From the NCBI RefSeq assembly GCF_033473495.1, contig NC_088935.1, forward strand, positions 3,286,001 to 3,350,000: a stretch of 64,000 nt of DNA, read 5' to 3'. How positions within the stretch are numbered: the stretch's first letter is position 1; each line of letters opens with the position of its first letter. Positions 32,775 through 42,238 of this stretch are shown piece by piece. The DNA comes from Cercospora beticola. Its lineage: Eukaryota; Ascomycota; Dothideomycetes; Mycosphaerellales; Mycosphaerellaceae. The translations under genes were made by a program, and so were the position numbers. The notes beneath the pieces were generated by a model. It made no database searches, was not told the DNA's origin, and was given only the letters and a program-made list of their open reading frames with translations.

Positions 32775-33884
32775 CTAGAGCTTCTTTTCTCTGCCTCTCC
32801 CCTCCCACTTCCTGGTGTTATCCGCCAGAAACTTCAATTCCTCGGCCGTCGGCTGCTTCGGGTTGGCAGCGTATCGTATCAGGCCGTCCTGCATGGCCGT
32901 GGCAATGTGCTCGCCCCTGCTATTCCATATTCGACAATTATACACTGCCCGGCCGCTAGACACCCTGCTACCCCAAGATTCCATGCAAAACCAGCGCCCA
33001 GATTCGTCATCAAGCGGTGATCTTTGGTGGTTCGGAGACGTCTGTGACCCGAAGAGCGTGGCAGGAGCCGGGCTGTGCATAATGACAGTGTGCACCAGAC
33101 TGCTCATACTCGTAAAGTAGTCGCCCAGCCCAAAATGGTTAGCAACGATGTAAAGACTGTTCCGATCTGACGCGAAAAGATGTGCGCAGAGATGCATATT
33201 CTCATCGTTCGGCATATCGCCTATCGTGCGGTAGAAAATCAATTGCCTCCGGTCGAGGGGGTGTTTATCTTTGTTGTAAGCAGACATGTCGACTTTGCGA
33301 CATTCAAGACCAGGAAATTTGTCGTTGTATCCAGTCTCCTCTCGTCGCTTCCAATAGAACGGCAGGTCCATTGAAGGAACTTCGGGAAAGTCAGACGGTC
33401 TCTTGTCTTTTAGTACTGTTGCGTACGTTTGCCAGAGGTCAACCTGCTCTTGAGATTCAACTTGCACATGTTCGGGCGTCTTGAAGGACACTATGCATGT
33501 GAAGCATATTCCTTTGCCTTGGCTTTGGGTAACGTTGACTATCCTAGTGCAATAGCTCCTTCCGTTTCGTATCGTATGAACCTTATAAACAAAGGGGACG
33601 TTCAATTCTCCAGCGAGAATGAAGTTGCCTGAGACATTGTGAACGAGGAAACCGGGCTCGACCGTCTGAGCAGCAGCCCAAGCTGCTTGCATGAATACAT
33701 GGGCTCCATAGGATCTGCCCACACCGACAGGACCACCTGGGGCGAAGGCAGGGGCGATGCTCCGATATGTATTGTTGTCAATCTTCTCGAGGTCGATGAG
33801 CTTGGCGAACGGTAGATAAGTGTTGCCCGGGTGGTGTAGCAAGGGCTCGGTCCTGGTCGGGCGCCCTCCCCGACCTCGCGGCAT
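32775..33884 (-). CDS. Acyl-CoA thioesterase, TesB/ACOT8 type
   Basis: A single exon gives 369 residues from the ATG at 33884. TesB-type thioesterases hydrolyse acyl-CoAs, usually in peroxisomes, using two fused hot-dog domains. Seen here: IDNNTYRSIAPAFAPGG, RSYGAHVFMQAAWAAAQTV (first hot-dog helix), FILAGELNVPFVYKVHTIRN, and in the second half DRNSLYIVANHFGLGDYF with WSSRVSSGRAVYNCRIW-like closing strands (SWGSRVSSGRAVYNCRIWN). The protein ends EKKL; KKL resembles a non-canonical PTS1, consistent with a peroxisome but not proof. The frame stays open upstream to an ATG at 34067 (430 residues), but that addition is not family-like and contains a GTAAGC donor directly after eight codons, so a spliced leader is possible. 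Confidence 0.88.
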   Translation of the reverse strand: MPRGRGGRPTRTEPLLHHPGNTYLPFAKLIDLEKIDNNTYRSIAPAFAPGGPVGVGRSYGAHVFMQAAWAAAQTVEPGFLVHNVSGNFILAGELNVPFVYKVHTIRNGRSYCTRIVNVTQSQGKGICFTCIVSFKTPEHVQVESQEQVDLWQTYATVLKDKRPSDFPEVPSMDLPFYWKRREETGYNDKFPGLECRKVDMSAYNKDKHPLDRRQLIFYRTIGDMPNDENMHLCAHLFASDRNSLYIVANHFGLGDYFTSMSSLVHTVIMHSPAPATLFGSQTSPNHQRSPLDDESGRWFCMESWGSRVSSGRAVYNCRIWNSRGEHIATAMQDGLIRYAANPKQPTAEELKFLADNTRKWEGRGREKKL

Positions 33885-34145
33885 TTTGGTTCGATGTAAC
33901 AGTATACCTCCTGTTTGTGAATCATTCCATGATAGGGGACTGGATATACATGTGTCATTGTTTTCGTTGCTGATGCCGACGCGAAGTCCAATGGACCGAG
34001 AGGGCCGAGGCCCCAGATGTGCCAAGCCTGATGTGTCGCTTACGTAACATTTGAGGTGACAGGCCATCGTGGTCCTGTGTTGGTCTCAAGCTATCGTTTC
34101 TCCGACATCGAGATCGTTCGCAGGTTGAAAGACATGCAACGCTGT

Positions 34146-35872
34146 TTATGCCGCCTTCTTCTTCTTGCTGGCTCTCAAGGCATTGACAGCGCCATGCTTT
34201 CGCTTCCCTTTCACATCTCGGCCTTCTTCGATAGCAAGCATGGCCTCTCGCTTCATGTCGCCGACCACGTTGAGTGCTTCTTTGATCACACGTGTCTCAA
34301 TAGAGACCTTTTCTTCTTCGTACTGGACCATTTCTTCTCCAACTCGCTCCTCGATTGCTTTGACAAGCTCGACGTCTCGTTGACCTACTAACGATATGCT
34401 TACACCGCGTCTCCCTGCTCGTGCAGTACGTCCGACACGATGAATGTAGTCGTCTGGATTACGTGGAAGGTCGTAGTTGATCACTAGACCGACGTCTGGT
34501 ATATCGAGACCACGCGATGCAACATCTGGGAGGCCGATTAGCGTTGATTGCTGTGTGAAGCCAGGAGTTGGCAAGTTCATCTCGGTCACACAGGGTGAGC
34601 GTGAGAGTGGAAAAGAGCATCGCCAAATGACTCACCTGTAGCCACCAGAATTCTTGCTGCCTTCGCTCTGAATCGCGCCAGATTATTGACTCGATCTTCA
34701 TGTGCTAATCCAGAGTGCAATGCAGTCACACGATGCTCCAAGCCTCGAAGCATGTATTCGAGGAGATTGGCAGTCTCCGCACGATTTGCGAAGATGATGG
34801 TCGTCTTCTCTACATTTGCTGGAGTTCCAAGAAGAACATGCAAATATTTCTCCTTGTGCAGTACATTGACGAGTTGGTACGTCTGATGCAGAGTCGGGGG
34901 GATTGCCAGCGAATCGATGTCGACCTCAGATATGAATGGTGGCAAGCGTCCTAGCGACGATTAGCCACTATCATCACAGTACGAAGAGTCTGAACGTATT
35001 GCAAGGTAAAGCAGAGCGAATAACCTACCATTCTCTCGGGGCGACTCCTTCAATGCTCTAACCTCTGGTGTAACAGTGGCAGTGAACAACAGGGTTTGTC
35101 GCTTCGCAGCGCTGGGTACAGCATCCAGACACCTTTCGACATCTCTGAGCATACTCCCTTTCCCTGATTGCAGCAGCCGGTCTGCCTCATCGAATACGAC
35201 GAACTTGACTTTCCTAAAACCTTTGATAGTGTCCTCGCCACTGTTGAGTACGTGATCCGCTAATCGTCCAGGAGTAGCGATTACGACATGCGGACGCTTT
35301 TCCAGCTCGATGGCCTGCTTTCGCATCTCAGCTCCACCAGTGACAAGTACTGACCGGATTCCCTGGTTGCCTCCTATAGCTTGAATTTGTTCGTAGATCT
35401 GAAGGGCCAATTCCCGCGTGGGGGTCAGAATCAATGCGAAGATGCCAGACGGCTCTTTTGACCATTGCTGTAGTATTGGTAGGGAGAATGCGATCGTCTT
35501 TCCACTGCCAGTGCGGCTACCGCCGATGCAGTCTCGTCCAGCTAGAATTTGAGGTATTGTAGACTTCTGAATGCGCGTCGGATGAGAAATGGATAGATTT
35601 TTCAGGGATTGGATTAGCCATGGCGATACGCCGAGATCCGTGAAGGTAAGTGGCTCATTGTCGTCCATGGAATCCTGAATGGACTGTAAAGTGCTGCCAT
35701 TGTTTTCAGTTTTCTGATAGGATGTCGCATCTGGTCTCGGATCCGCAGTAGTCTTCTTCTTGATGCGGGATAAGCCCTCTTGTATAACTACAGCTGGTGG
35801 TACTTGTTGGTCCTCATCGTCAGACAGACGTCGCCTCTTGCTCGGCCGGTCGGTAGTATCGAAGTCGTCCAT
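34146..35872 (-). CDS. DBP8: DEAD-box ATP-dependent RNA helicase Dbp8
   Basis: Exons 35872-35029, 34950-34636 and 34525-34146 with introns of 78 and 110 nt encode 512 residues. Dbp8 acts in the nucleolus in early 18S rRNA processing for the 40S subunit. All helicase motifs are present in order: Q motif region [13 protein letters not shown], Walker [30 protein letters not shown], the TAT form of motif III (LLFTATV), then after splicing [21 protein letters not shown] and [10 protein letters not shown]. The segment [20 protein letters not shown] with [10 protein letters not shown] is characteristic of Dbp8 among DEAD-box proteins. The C-terminus is Lys-rich (RASKKKKAA), typical of nucleolar proteins. 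Confidence 0.95.
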
Positions 35873-36062
35873 TTTGCACTACGATGTATGAGGTTTGTCT
35901 GTACAGTAAGTGGCAGTTGAAGAAAGTGATTTCGCTGCCACGAGACGAGCCCTGCAGCTGGTCGGCCCGCCGAACCTTGTTCGACAATTTTCCAGCTTGC
36001 ATGCAAGCCATACACAATACAGCTTCATACCATCTCTGGCATATCAATTGTTGCCGAACAAC
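35873..36062. promoter_or_regulatory. Bidirectional promoter between DBP8 and KRI1
   Basis: Only 190 bp separate the divergent ATGs of two factors that both act in 40S ribosome assembly, so the two promoters must overlap. I see no textbook RRPE or PAC element in full form by eye; co-regulation is inferred from spacing and shared function. Confidence 0.6.
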
Positions 36063-38018
36063 ATGCCTCGCCCCGCGAAGAAGCAAAAGCTGGAGTTCAG
36101 CGACAGCGAAAGCGATGCGGGTGTCCAGCTCACGGGAAGCGAAGGCTTCAAAATCAACGAGGCATATGCCGCGCGATTTGAGCACAACAAGAAGCGGGAA
36201 GAAAAGCAACGATTGGAAGAGAAATATGGCAGCGGCAGCGGTGTGGGAAGCAAGCGAAGGTTTGATGACGACGAGGACGATGATGAGGACTCGAGTTCCG
36301 ACGAAGAGGAGGACGACGATGCAGAGCTGGCCGACGAGCGTGTCGATGCTGAGATCGCAGACGTGATCCAAGCCATCCGGAATAAGGATCCCAGGGTGAA
36401 AGATCCCAATGCAAAATTCTTCCAGGATTTCGATCCCGAGAAGACCATGTCGAAACGGGACGAGAAGCCAATGACACTGCACGATTACCAGCGGGAGAGA
36501 CTGCTCGCCGGCGATGTAGGGGAAGATGGGGAAGAGGCTGGAGCACCGGTACAGACCTACCAGCAAGAGCAGGATGAGATGCGCCGAAAGCTCGTCGGTC
36601 AAATGCATGCTGCCGCAGAGCATGCGCAGCCGAGCGACGATGAGAGCGACGACGACGGAGACGACATGCTTGTTCGCAAGAAAAAGAGCAGGCACGAGGA
36701 CTTGCCTAGTGCAACGACGAAGTCGAAGCAAAAAGTCGCAATCACAGAGCAGGATGTGAACAATGCCGACAAGGATCCGGAGACATTCCTGTCCAACTTC
36801 ATGGCAGCTCGAGCCTGGCTGCCCAATGAAGGGGCTCGCTTCCAGCCGCTGGAATCCGACGATAGTGAGGACGACCAGAGAGCTGAGGAGTACGAGAATC
36901 TTTACAATTTGCGCCACGAAGATCCGACAGCGAATGAGAAGTTGAAATCGTTCTCGCGTGATGTGGGCAAATATGGCGTCCGAAGAGAAGAGAAGACAGG
37001 ACGCGCTCGGCAAAGAGAACGCGAGAGGGAAGCAAAGGAACTTGCCAAGCGACAGCGCGATGAAGAGAAGGCGCGGTTACGGAAACTCAAGGTCGAAGAA
37101 GCAGAAGAGAAAGTCAAGCGCATCAAGGAGGCAGCTGGCCTACAAGGCAAAGAGCTTGACCTCGAGCAATGGCGAGATGTGATCGAAGGCGAATTCGACG
37201 ACGAAAAGTGGGAGCAAGAGATGAAACGCCGCTTCGGAGAAGACTACTACGCCCAAGACGAGGCTGGATCGAGCGATGAAGACGAAGCAACTGGATCTCG
37301 GAAGGCCCGCAAGCCCAAGAAACCCAAATTCGACGACGACATCGACATCAACGACATCATACCTGACTTTGACGCCGAGCTCGAACCACATGTCACCTTG
37401 ACCGATGACGAAGACGACGAGGGCGGAGCGCCTCTTCCACAGGACTCCGACGAGGATATGCCTGATGTCGACGAGCCATCGCAGAAGAAGCGTAAAACGA
37501 AGAAGGACCGCGAGAAGGAGAAGGCAGATGCTAAGCGAGTAGCCCGCAAGGAACGAGCCAAGCTAGAGGAGATGATCGATTCCGCTCTTCCGCTCGACCA
37601 CCCGACACTGACAACGGCGGCTTCACACAAGACTCCAGTCACTGGTTTCAGATATCGCGAAACCTCGCCGACATCATTTGGCTTATCTGCTCGAGACATC
37701 TTGTTTGCTGACGACACTGCACTCAATCAGTACGCTGGACTGAAAAAGATGGCCGCATTCCGTGACCAAGAGAAGAAACAACGGGACAAGAAGCGCTACA
37801 GTAAAAAGCAACGGCTGAAGCAATGGCGTAAAGAGACATTTGGCACCCCTGATGAGCCGACTGGCGGCTTTGAGCGCATACTCGGGAACCTTGGCGACCA
37901 AGTCAGCACGGGAGCAAACCATGTGAGTGTGGGAGACACCGCACAGAGCAGTAGCAATGTGAAAGAAGGCACGAGAAAGAAGAAAAGAAAGAACAAGAAG
38001 GCAAAGACGACTGCCTGA
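36063..38018 (+). CDS. KRI1: Ribosome biogenesis protein Kri1
   Basis: An intron-free frame encodes 651 residues. Kri1 is a nucleolar protein needed for 40S subunit formation and partners with Krr1 in yeast. The protein is highly charged throughout, with acidic runs (DDDEDDDEDSSSDEEEDDD near 65-85), the conserved FFQDFDPEK and FMAARAWLPNEG regions, a central Glu/Lys/Arg coiled stretch (about 300-390) and the family motif EQWRDVIEGEFDDEKWEQEM. The C-terminal Kri1 domain, about 530-600, has TPVTGFRYRETSPTSFGLS followed by a basic segment KKRYSKKQRLKQWRKETFG. The extreme C-terminus RKKKRKNKKAKTTA is a likely nucleolar signal. The ATG follows the short spacer shared with DBP8. Confidence 0.96.
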   Translation: MPRPAKKQKLEFSDSESDAGVQLTGSEGFKINEAYAARFEHNKKREEKQRLEEKYGSGSGVGSKRRFDDDEDDDEDSSSDEEEDDDAELADERVDAEIADVIQAIRNKDPRVKDPNAKFFQDFDPEKTMSKRDEKPMTLHDYQRERLLAGDVGEDGEEAGAPVQTYQQEQDEMRRKLVGQMHAAAEHAQPSDDESDDDGDDMLVRKKKSRHEDLPSATTKSKQKVAITEQDVNNADKDPETFLSNFMAARAWLPNEGARFQPLESDDSEDDQRAEEYENLYNLRHEDPTANEKLKSFSRDVGKYGVRREEKTGRARQREREREAKELAKRQRDEEKARLRKLKVEEAEEKVKRIKEAAGLQGKELDLEQWRDVIEGEFDDEKWEQEMKRRFGEDYYAQDEAGSSDEDEATGSRKARKPKKPKFDDDIDINDIIPDFDAELEPHVTLTDDEDDEGGAPLPQDSDEDMPDVDEPSQKKRKTKKDREKEKADAKRVARKERAKLEEMIDSALPLDHPTLTTAASHKTPVTGFRYRETSPTSFGLSARDILFADDTALNQYAGLKKMAAFRDQEKKQRDKKRYSKKQRLKQWRKETFGTPDEPTGGFERILGNLGDQVSTGANHVSVGDTAQSSSNVKEGTRKKKRKNKKAKTTA

Positions 38019-38525
38019 AGGCGTAAGTAATTGCATGTCTAGACTCGAATCAACGTGGATGTCGCCGCACGTCCTCCGCTTTCGAATGCACCATTAGCTG
38101 TGCGAGACTGACCTCTCTTCACCGCGGCTACTATCCCAACTTCGACACACCGGTAAACGCTTTTCCAGATACCCTGTCAAGCAATTGATTCCCTCTTTGA
38201 CACACACGCCAACTGCGAGCACAGTCACTCGGTCATAGCATCGCTGGCGTGCGCAACGCACGCCAATATCCATCTTTAGGCCGGTCTATGGTAACGCGCA
38301 TCACACTCTCTGCTTTTAGATACCAGCATGACGCCTCGAACACATCTATTGTCGTCTTTCTTGCTACTGTTGGGTCAGCGCTGCATCGCTGACAGGCCAG
38401 TAAACTCAGGTTCTATTCGCCAGCATGTCCAAGACCCGTGGAGACTCTCATATGGCTACCGCCGCGCTGGGCATTATATTGGATTGACTGATCTTTTGCA
38501 GTCGAGGCTCGACGTAGCGCGAGGA
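38019..38525. other. Convergent intergenic region
   Basis: A spacer of about 500 bp between KRI1 and the small minus-strand gene. A plus frame starting at 38328 with a signal-peptide-like start runs antisense through that gene and is considered chance. Confidence 0.4.
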
Positions 38526-38993
38526 TTAGCCGGCAGGACTCTCGCCCACGGGGACGCTCATATATCTGACACAGACCCAGCGGCCATTTCCCAGGCCCTG
38601 GAAGTCGAGTCTCCCAACGCTGTACCGCAGCACACCAGGAGTGAAGTTGACATTCTCAAAATTGGCGAATACTGTGGCCTTTCCCGTTTTCTCGCTGACG
38701 TTAGCCGTGATGTCCACCGGGCGGACATAGAACTCTGGCTTCGACCCATAAAGCAGACTGAACTCATGCAAAAAGCCCGCGAAATCAAGCTCCGAGGGTA
38801 ATGTTGCGAAGGTGCTGCCAGCCACAAAGTCCGCAGCAATGTGTGTCCACGGGTAGGTCTTGGGATCCCATTGTCGGGCGTTGCAGGCCACGACAATGTC
38901 GGAGGTCAATTTGATCAAGTGTTGCTCGATCGGAGACGTGACTGGTGAAGAGGTGGTCGAAGTGGGCGATGCATCGGATGCAGCTGTAGACAT
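38526..38993 (-). CDS. Small conserved-looking protein, possible NTF2-like fold
   Basis: A single exon encodes 155 residues. A Ser/Thr-rich start (MSTAASDASPTSTTSSP) leads into IEQHLIKLTSDIVVACNARQ, then PKTYPWTHIAADFVAG, then strands such as PEFYVRPVDITANV, GKATVFANFENVN and GNGRWVCVRYMSVP. A helix followed by several strands including a final xWxCxRYxS strand is reminiscent of the SnoaL/NTF2-like fold, which includes small enzymes and scavengers; this is a shape-level guess. It has no signal peptide or membrane segment. The codon usage and the contiguous domain-like sequence make the minus frame more credible than the antisense frame 38328-38801. Confidence 0.7.
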   Translation of the reverse strand: MSTAASDASPTSTTSSPVTSPIEQHLIKLTSDIVVACNARQWDPKTYPWTHIAADFVAGSTFATLPSELDFAGFLHEFSLLYGSKPEFYVRPVDITANVSEKTGKATVFANFENVNFTPGVLRYSVGRLDFQGLGNGRWVCVRYMSVPVGESPAG

Positions 38994-40079
38994 GGTTGTG
39001 CGGGCAGGATTTTACTGGGCGAAGGATTTCTGTGGAATGATGGTGCACTGCTAGGGCTGATAGTGGCCTGCCGTTCTGGCCGCGATGAGCGTCAGTCAGA
39101 CCACGATGGCCGGACGATGGTGATGGGTGGCGAAACAGCACAATTGTCCGCGGAGCAATCCAAGAGTCGCAGAGGCGCGATGAGGAGTCGTGTGCTCTGT
39201 GCAAGCGCAAGCGACGTCCACATGCAGTCGGAAGACGGCGACGGGTGTCGAGGGCTAGATCTAACCGAGAGCTGTGCGAGAGATTTTGACGTTTCCGGTT
39301 GGAGCGCTAAGCGGCTGGGGAGAGCTCTTGCAGCTCCAAACTCCAGTGCACAACGCCACGGGCGACACCACCCTAGGACGGCTTCGATATGCTGCGACGC
39401 GTACGATGTGTGTGCTGAGGGCGAAAAGGCGGCAAGATGAATGCGATGCCGGTGGCAAAGCCTATGTAAGCTACGTAAGCTCCACCCTGCGCCTATCCGG
39501 CCGTTGCATGCTGCCAGCACATGCCAGCTGCCTTCCACAACTGGCTCGCCGGTCAATGCTACTCTCAAGTGCGCCACAATACGACCTCCCAAGACTTTTC
39601 GATATCAGCAAGGAACACCGAGCCTTATTCCCAGCCAGCAGTTGCCAAAACTAGGCCAAACGAAATTTCGACTCTGTGGTGCGTCGCATGCAGGATTTCT
39701 GCTGCCCAGGTGCGATAAGTGCGCCTAACTTCCTTTCAGATCATGGCTTCCAAGATGCGGGAAGTAGTCGTGCCATATGGTGGCCATGGTCGTCGAGCAA
39801 TGGCAGCCACTTCGCGTCCACGTTTTGGCGACCGCTATAATAGCTCTGCGCTTTCCATACCACACATTGAGCACTCGAGCCCTTATGCGCCTACCGCATC
39901 CGGCAAATTCAATAAGTGGGCTTGTGTCCGCACGATGCTGCTGTAAGTGACAGCCGAGCTGTACAAGGGTAGACCCGCCAGCAGCCATCCTCACAGTTTG
40001 CAGCCGAACGTCTGGTCACGTCGAATAAACCCCCAAGCGGTGACATTAGAGACTGGTTCTCTCTGTACAGCGATCGCGT
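38994..40079. other. Intergenic region of about 1.1 kb
   Basis: Frames at 39092-39592 (minus) and 39274-39654 (plus) overlap each other and have no features. The start is the promoter of the small minus-strand gene, and the end is the 3' region of the ATP-grasp gene. No gene is supported. Confidence 0.4.
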
Positions 40080-41405
40080 TCACTTGGATGCGATGGGACG
40101 CAGCTCGATTCCACTGTCAGCAACGACCGAATCCTTCTTCGCGAACAGTGCTCGGATTTCCTGCAGCTCCTGCCCTTTTGGCTCCCAGACTAGTTGCGCT
40201 TGAATAAACTTCGGCAGCCGTAAGCCATGGTTGTGACACATGCGATAATATGCCGTCAGCAGAAATGGCTGCGCGATAGTTGGCATTGGATCACCCCAGT
40301 CCCGAATGACATCCTTGGTGAAGACCAAACGGCGCATGTGTTTGAGCCATGCGCGTACTGTGGCATCTTCATTCTTCCACATGAGCAGCCGGGGGATTAC
40401 TCGATAGTGTGATTCGTGTCCGTGCAGTCTCTTTGGTGGCCGGATGGGTCTCTCGATATCCTCCTTTGGAAGAGATCCTGTGATAGCTTTTGCTAGCCAG
40501 GGTGTATTGGACCACAGGTGCAGCCCAGGTGTGGCCAGCACGCTACACTTGATGGCGTGCAGTCCGTGTGCTGTTTCTATGAAATCGAATGAGATTTGTC
40601 CGCTGAAGGCTGGTACGTTGGCCACAAACTGCTGAACGTATTCGTATACCCCAGGATAGAACTTCTGTTGTAGGAGATCCCTCTGGCTGCCGTCATTAGT
40701 CTCCTCCGAAGGATAGCAGCCCGTGGCTTCCACGTGGCCGTTCCGCACGACGCTGTAGCTGTGATAAATCTCACCCTCCAACCATTCCTGCGCCACATAC
40801 CAATTGTCTTCGTTGATGTCGAGGTCTTTCGGTATGGGATCGCCGGGCTTGACATGACGGATGCCTGCATATGAACGCCCGAAGCATGGTCTCAGTGCCA
40901 TTCCGTTTGGAAAATCGTGAAGCGGAAGTTCTTCCAGGTCGGCTGCGCTTTCACACAGGAAGCTTTGTGGTACTAGCAGCCCAAGCTGTTTTGCGTACTT
41001 TGCGAACTCGTATTGATCGTGCAGCCGAACGAGCAGATCCAGAGGTGGCGCGAACAGGCGGCTTATTATGTCAGGCTCGTCGCTTGCAGCTAAGCAGAAG
41101 ACCTCTTCATGTATGGGTACGATAATGTCGATTTCCCAGCGGCCCACCAAGTCTTTGACAGCTCGCACATAGCCTTGGGGATTTTTGTGGGGCGCAGGAA
41201 TCTGTGCGCTTTGCCTGATTGCTCGAGTGAAGGTGCAGAGATGCGTGCTGTGTGGGTCGATGCAGAAGACAATGTGGCCTGCTAACTTGAATTGTCGAGC
41301 GAGGTCCAGTGAGACAGGCATGCGGCCATTGGTTAACAGAATCCGCTTCTGACGAAAATCTCGCTCGCTGGCCGAGGACGAATCTCTGGGAGTACTTGAT
41401 GGCAT
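40080..41405 (-). CDS. Orphan ATP-grasp domain enzyme
   Basis: A single exon encodes 441 residues. The N-terminal Rossmann-like segment RILLTNGRMPVSLDLARQF with AGHIVFCIDPHSTHLCTF begins a pre-ATP-grasp domain like that of carbamoyl-phosphate-synthase and PurK relatives. The ATP-grasp core follows: DIIVPIHEEVFCLA, LLVPQSFLCESAADLEELPL, GMALRPCFGRSYAGIRHV (phosphate loop region, about 170-190), YVAQEWLEGEIYHSYSVVRN and the metal-binding strand SFDFIETAHGLHAIKCSVLA. These enzymes ligate a carboxylate to an amine, thiol or similar using ATP. No biosynthetic partner is nearby, so the substrate is unknown. The end of the metal site reads IKCS where many relatives have EINPR-type residues, so activity may differ. 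Confidence 0.8.
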   Translation of the reverse strand: MPSSTPRDSSSASERDFRQKRILLTNGRMPVSLDLARQFKLAGHIVFCIDPHSTHLCTFTRAIRQSAQIPAPHKNPQGYVRAVKDLVGRWEIDIIVPIHEEVFCLAASDEPDIISRLFAPPLDLLVRLHDQYEFAKYAKQLGLLVPQSFLCESAADLEELPLHDFPNGMALRPCFGRSYAGIRHVKPGDPIPKDLDINEDNWYVAQEWLEGEIYHSYSVVRNGHVEATGCYPSEETNDGSQRDLLQQKFYPGVYEYVQQFVANVPAFSGQISFDFIETAHGLHAIKCSVLATPGLHLWSNTPWLAKAITGSLPKEDIERPIRPPKRLHGHESHYRVIPRLLMWKNEDATVRAWLKHMRRLVFTKDVIRDWGDPMPTIAQPFLLTAYYRMCHNHGLRLPKFIQAQLVWEPKGQELQEIRALFAKKDSVVADSGIELRPIASK

Positions 41406-42238
41406 TTTGGGGTCGCATCAATGTCGCGTTGCAAATCACTGGTGTGAACGAGACAAGCTGACGGTCTCGCACACAGGCGCCGCCGTAATATGTAGATACG
41501 CGAGGAACAGCCTCGTGTCTTTGCACGGCCTGATCCATGTCTACGGGCTTTACAATGCGTCAGTCGAAATGCCACAGCATTGTTCGCGTGTCTGCTGACA
41601 ACGGAACCGCAACGATGTACGAGCCCGATGCTCCGTGTTCGACCTGTGCGGCCGCATGATGAGTACGATTTAGCGGATTGGTCTGGAACACTGGCTCGTC
41701 GCGAGTCGGATGGATGCGGAGATACAGTAAGATGATTGCAAACATTTGCATGTTGTCAGGCTATGCGTGCCTTGGCGCGATTGTCATCCTTCCGGTTGCC
41801 GATGGCAGGGATGTTCTTTACACCATCTCACGCTTGACGGAACGCGACCTCACCGCACCGTCTTCGATGTCAGATCGAGAAGCTTGACGATGATGGTGAG
41901 ACATGGGACCGTTAATGAAGCAAAGATCACGTCCAGCCCTCATTGTTACCACTGACCGACCATTGATCAATGATCAGGGCTGGCTGCCAGAAAAACATGT
42001 GGTCGTTGAACTGGAAAGCTGCCATCCTTCTAATTGCCCATGGAGTCGCCCAGAGGTATCCTGAAAGAAAGTTCAGTAACGATTTGCTTGAACTCGAAGT
42101 CTTTGTGTGGCTTTGTCGACAATCGCCGGATTAGCTCCGCTCATAATGAGGACATGCGGAGTGCAGCAGACAGCGCGATCTTTCTTATGATGCTTCAACA
42201 GTCACGAATGATTGCGCTGACTATAGGCCGCAGCGTCA
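41406..42238. other. Divergent intergenic region
   Basis: About 830 bp between the ATP-grasp gene and the single-span protein. Short frames only; no TATA element or RNA gene is clear. Confidence 0.4.

Noticed and set aside
38328..38801. Plus-strand frame with signal-peptide-like start
   Set aside because: It overlaps antisense the more coherent 155-residue minus-strand gene, and its body lacks domain-like sequence.
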